In this document: in pieces, positions 63,954 through 64,000 of the stretch
Layout of the letters: every line of letters starts with the position of its first letter
Numbering within the stretch: the first letter of the stretch is position 1
Source of the DNA: Aedes albopictus
Lineage: Eukaryota > Arthropoda > Insecta > Diptera > Culicidae
Length of the DNA: 64,000 nucleotides
NCBI RefSeq assembly: GCF_035046485.1
Contig: NC_085137.1
Location: 252,424,733 to 252,488,732, forward strand
Reading direction: 5' to 3'
The notes under the pieces: generated by a model
The model's input: the letters and a program-made list of their open reading frames with translations, nothing else
Databases searched by the model: none
Told to the model about the DNA's origin: nothing
Position numbers and translations under genes: made by a program

Positions 63954-64000
63954 GACCGGCGAGCCCGAACTAACACTTTTCACTCTTCTGTGTAAATGCA

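Noticed and set aside
1..64000. Endogenous viral element
   Set aside because: No frame resembles a viral polymerase, nucleoprotein or glycoprotein; all RT-like frames have LINE architecture.

Overview
This window looks like intergenic or intronic DNA from a mosquito, most likely Aedes (aegypti or albopictus). The composition is AT-rich with no dense gene structure. Almost everything recognisable is transposable-element DNA. One tRNA-derived SINE at 36734 resembles, from memory, the Aedes Feilai family, and RTE-, CR1-, R1- and LOA-type LINE remnants are of the kinds common in culicine genomes. No prokaryotic operon, CRISPR array, rRNA or clear viral gene is visible. The only hint of a host protein gene is at the extreme right on the minus strand (63.5-63.95 kb): a short signal-peptide-like reading frame with a possible core promoter. 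GC-rich stretches at 23.2-24.0 kb and 30.3-30.6 kb could be 5' exons or promoters but are not proven.

Layout. 1-12 kb: islands of a degenerate short repeat (variants of GAATTCCTCCAGAAATT and its complement) carrying small insertions: a hAT-like MITE, a SINE with a 13-bp target-site duplication (TSD), two 7-bp-TSD MITEs, two piggyBac-like TTAA MITEs, a foldback in a 'cAAGATGGCGgc' satellite, and a LINE 3' end. 12-18 kb: a 2.6-kb hAT-like composite with an 8-bp TSD, more degenerate repeat, a 923-bp Tc1/mariner-like element and a Helitron terminus. 18-28 kb: a LOA-like RT fragment, an RTE LINE broken by a TA-flanked element that itself carries a nested hAT MITE, a SINE with a TTAA element nested in it, and a second RTE copy. 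28-30 kb: an inverted/tandem composite with three identical 73-nt tRNA-like units and a 12-bp TSD.

31-38 kb: a 6.5-kb LTR retrotransposon with two apparently identical 156-bp LTRs, a 5-bp TSD, a primer-site-like sequence and a polypurine tract, but no gag or pol. 38-42.4 kb: a Helitron-like frame holding an inverted-repeat element split by a nearly complete CR1/Jockey-group LINE (ORF1, endonuclease, reverse transcriptase, one frameshift). A TA-MITE sits inside the Helitron CTAG terminus. 42.6-45.0 kb: a 5'-truncated R1-clade LINE on the minus strand with a 12-bp TSD. 45-49 kb: a 1.3-kb TA foldback, a TIR element containing hammerhead-like hairpins, and degenerate repeat. 49-54 kb: RTE copy 3, another LINE fragment, a SINE with TSD, an endonuclease fragment. 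54-57.5 kb: a piggyBac-like MITE, AAGGCTGAA repeats, and a small element with a 13-bp TSD. 57.9-63.3 kb: one RTE/BovB-like LINE split by two elements with clean TSDs: a 2.4-kb Transib-like palindrome (CACAGTG ends, CGCCG TSD) and a 388-bp hAT-like palindrome.

The elements do not form a pathway. They form nested insertions whose order can be read from target-site duplications and restored host reading frames. Only the CR1-like and R1-like LINEs keep long coding frames, and both are defective.
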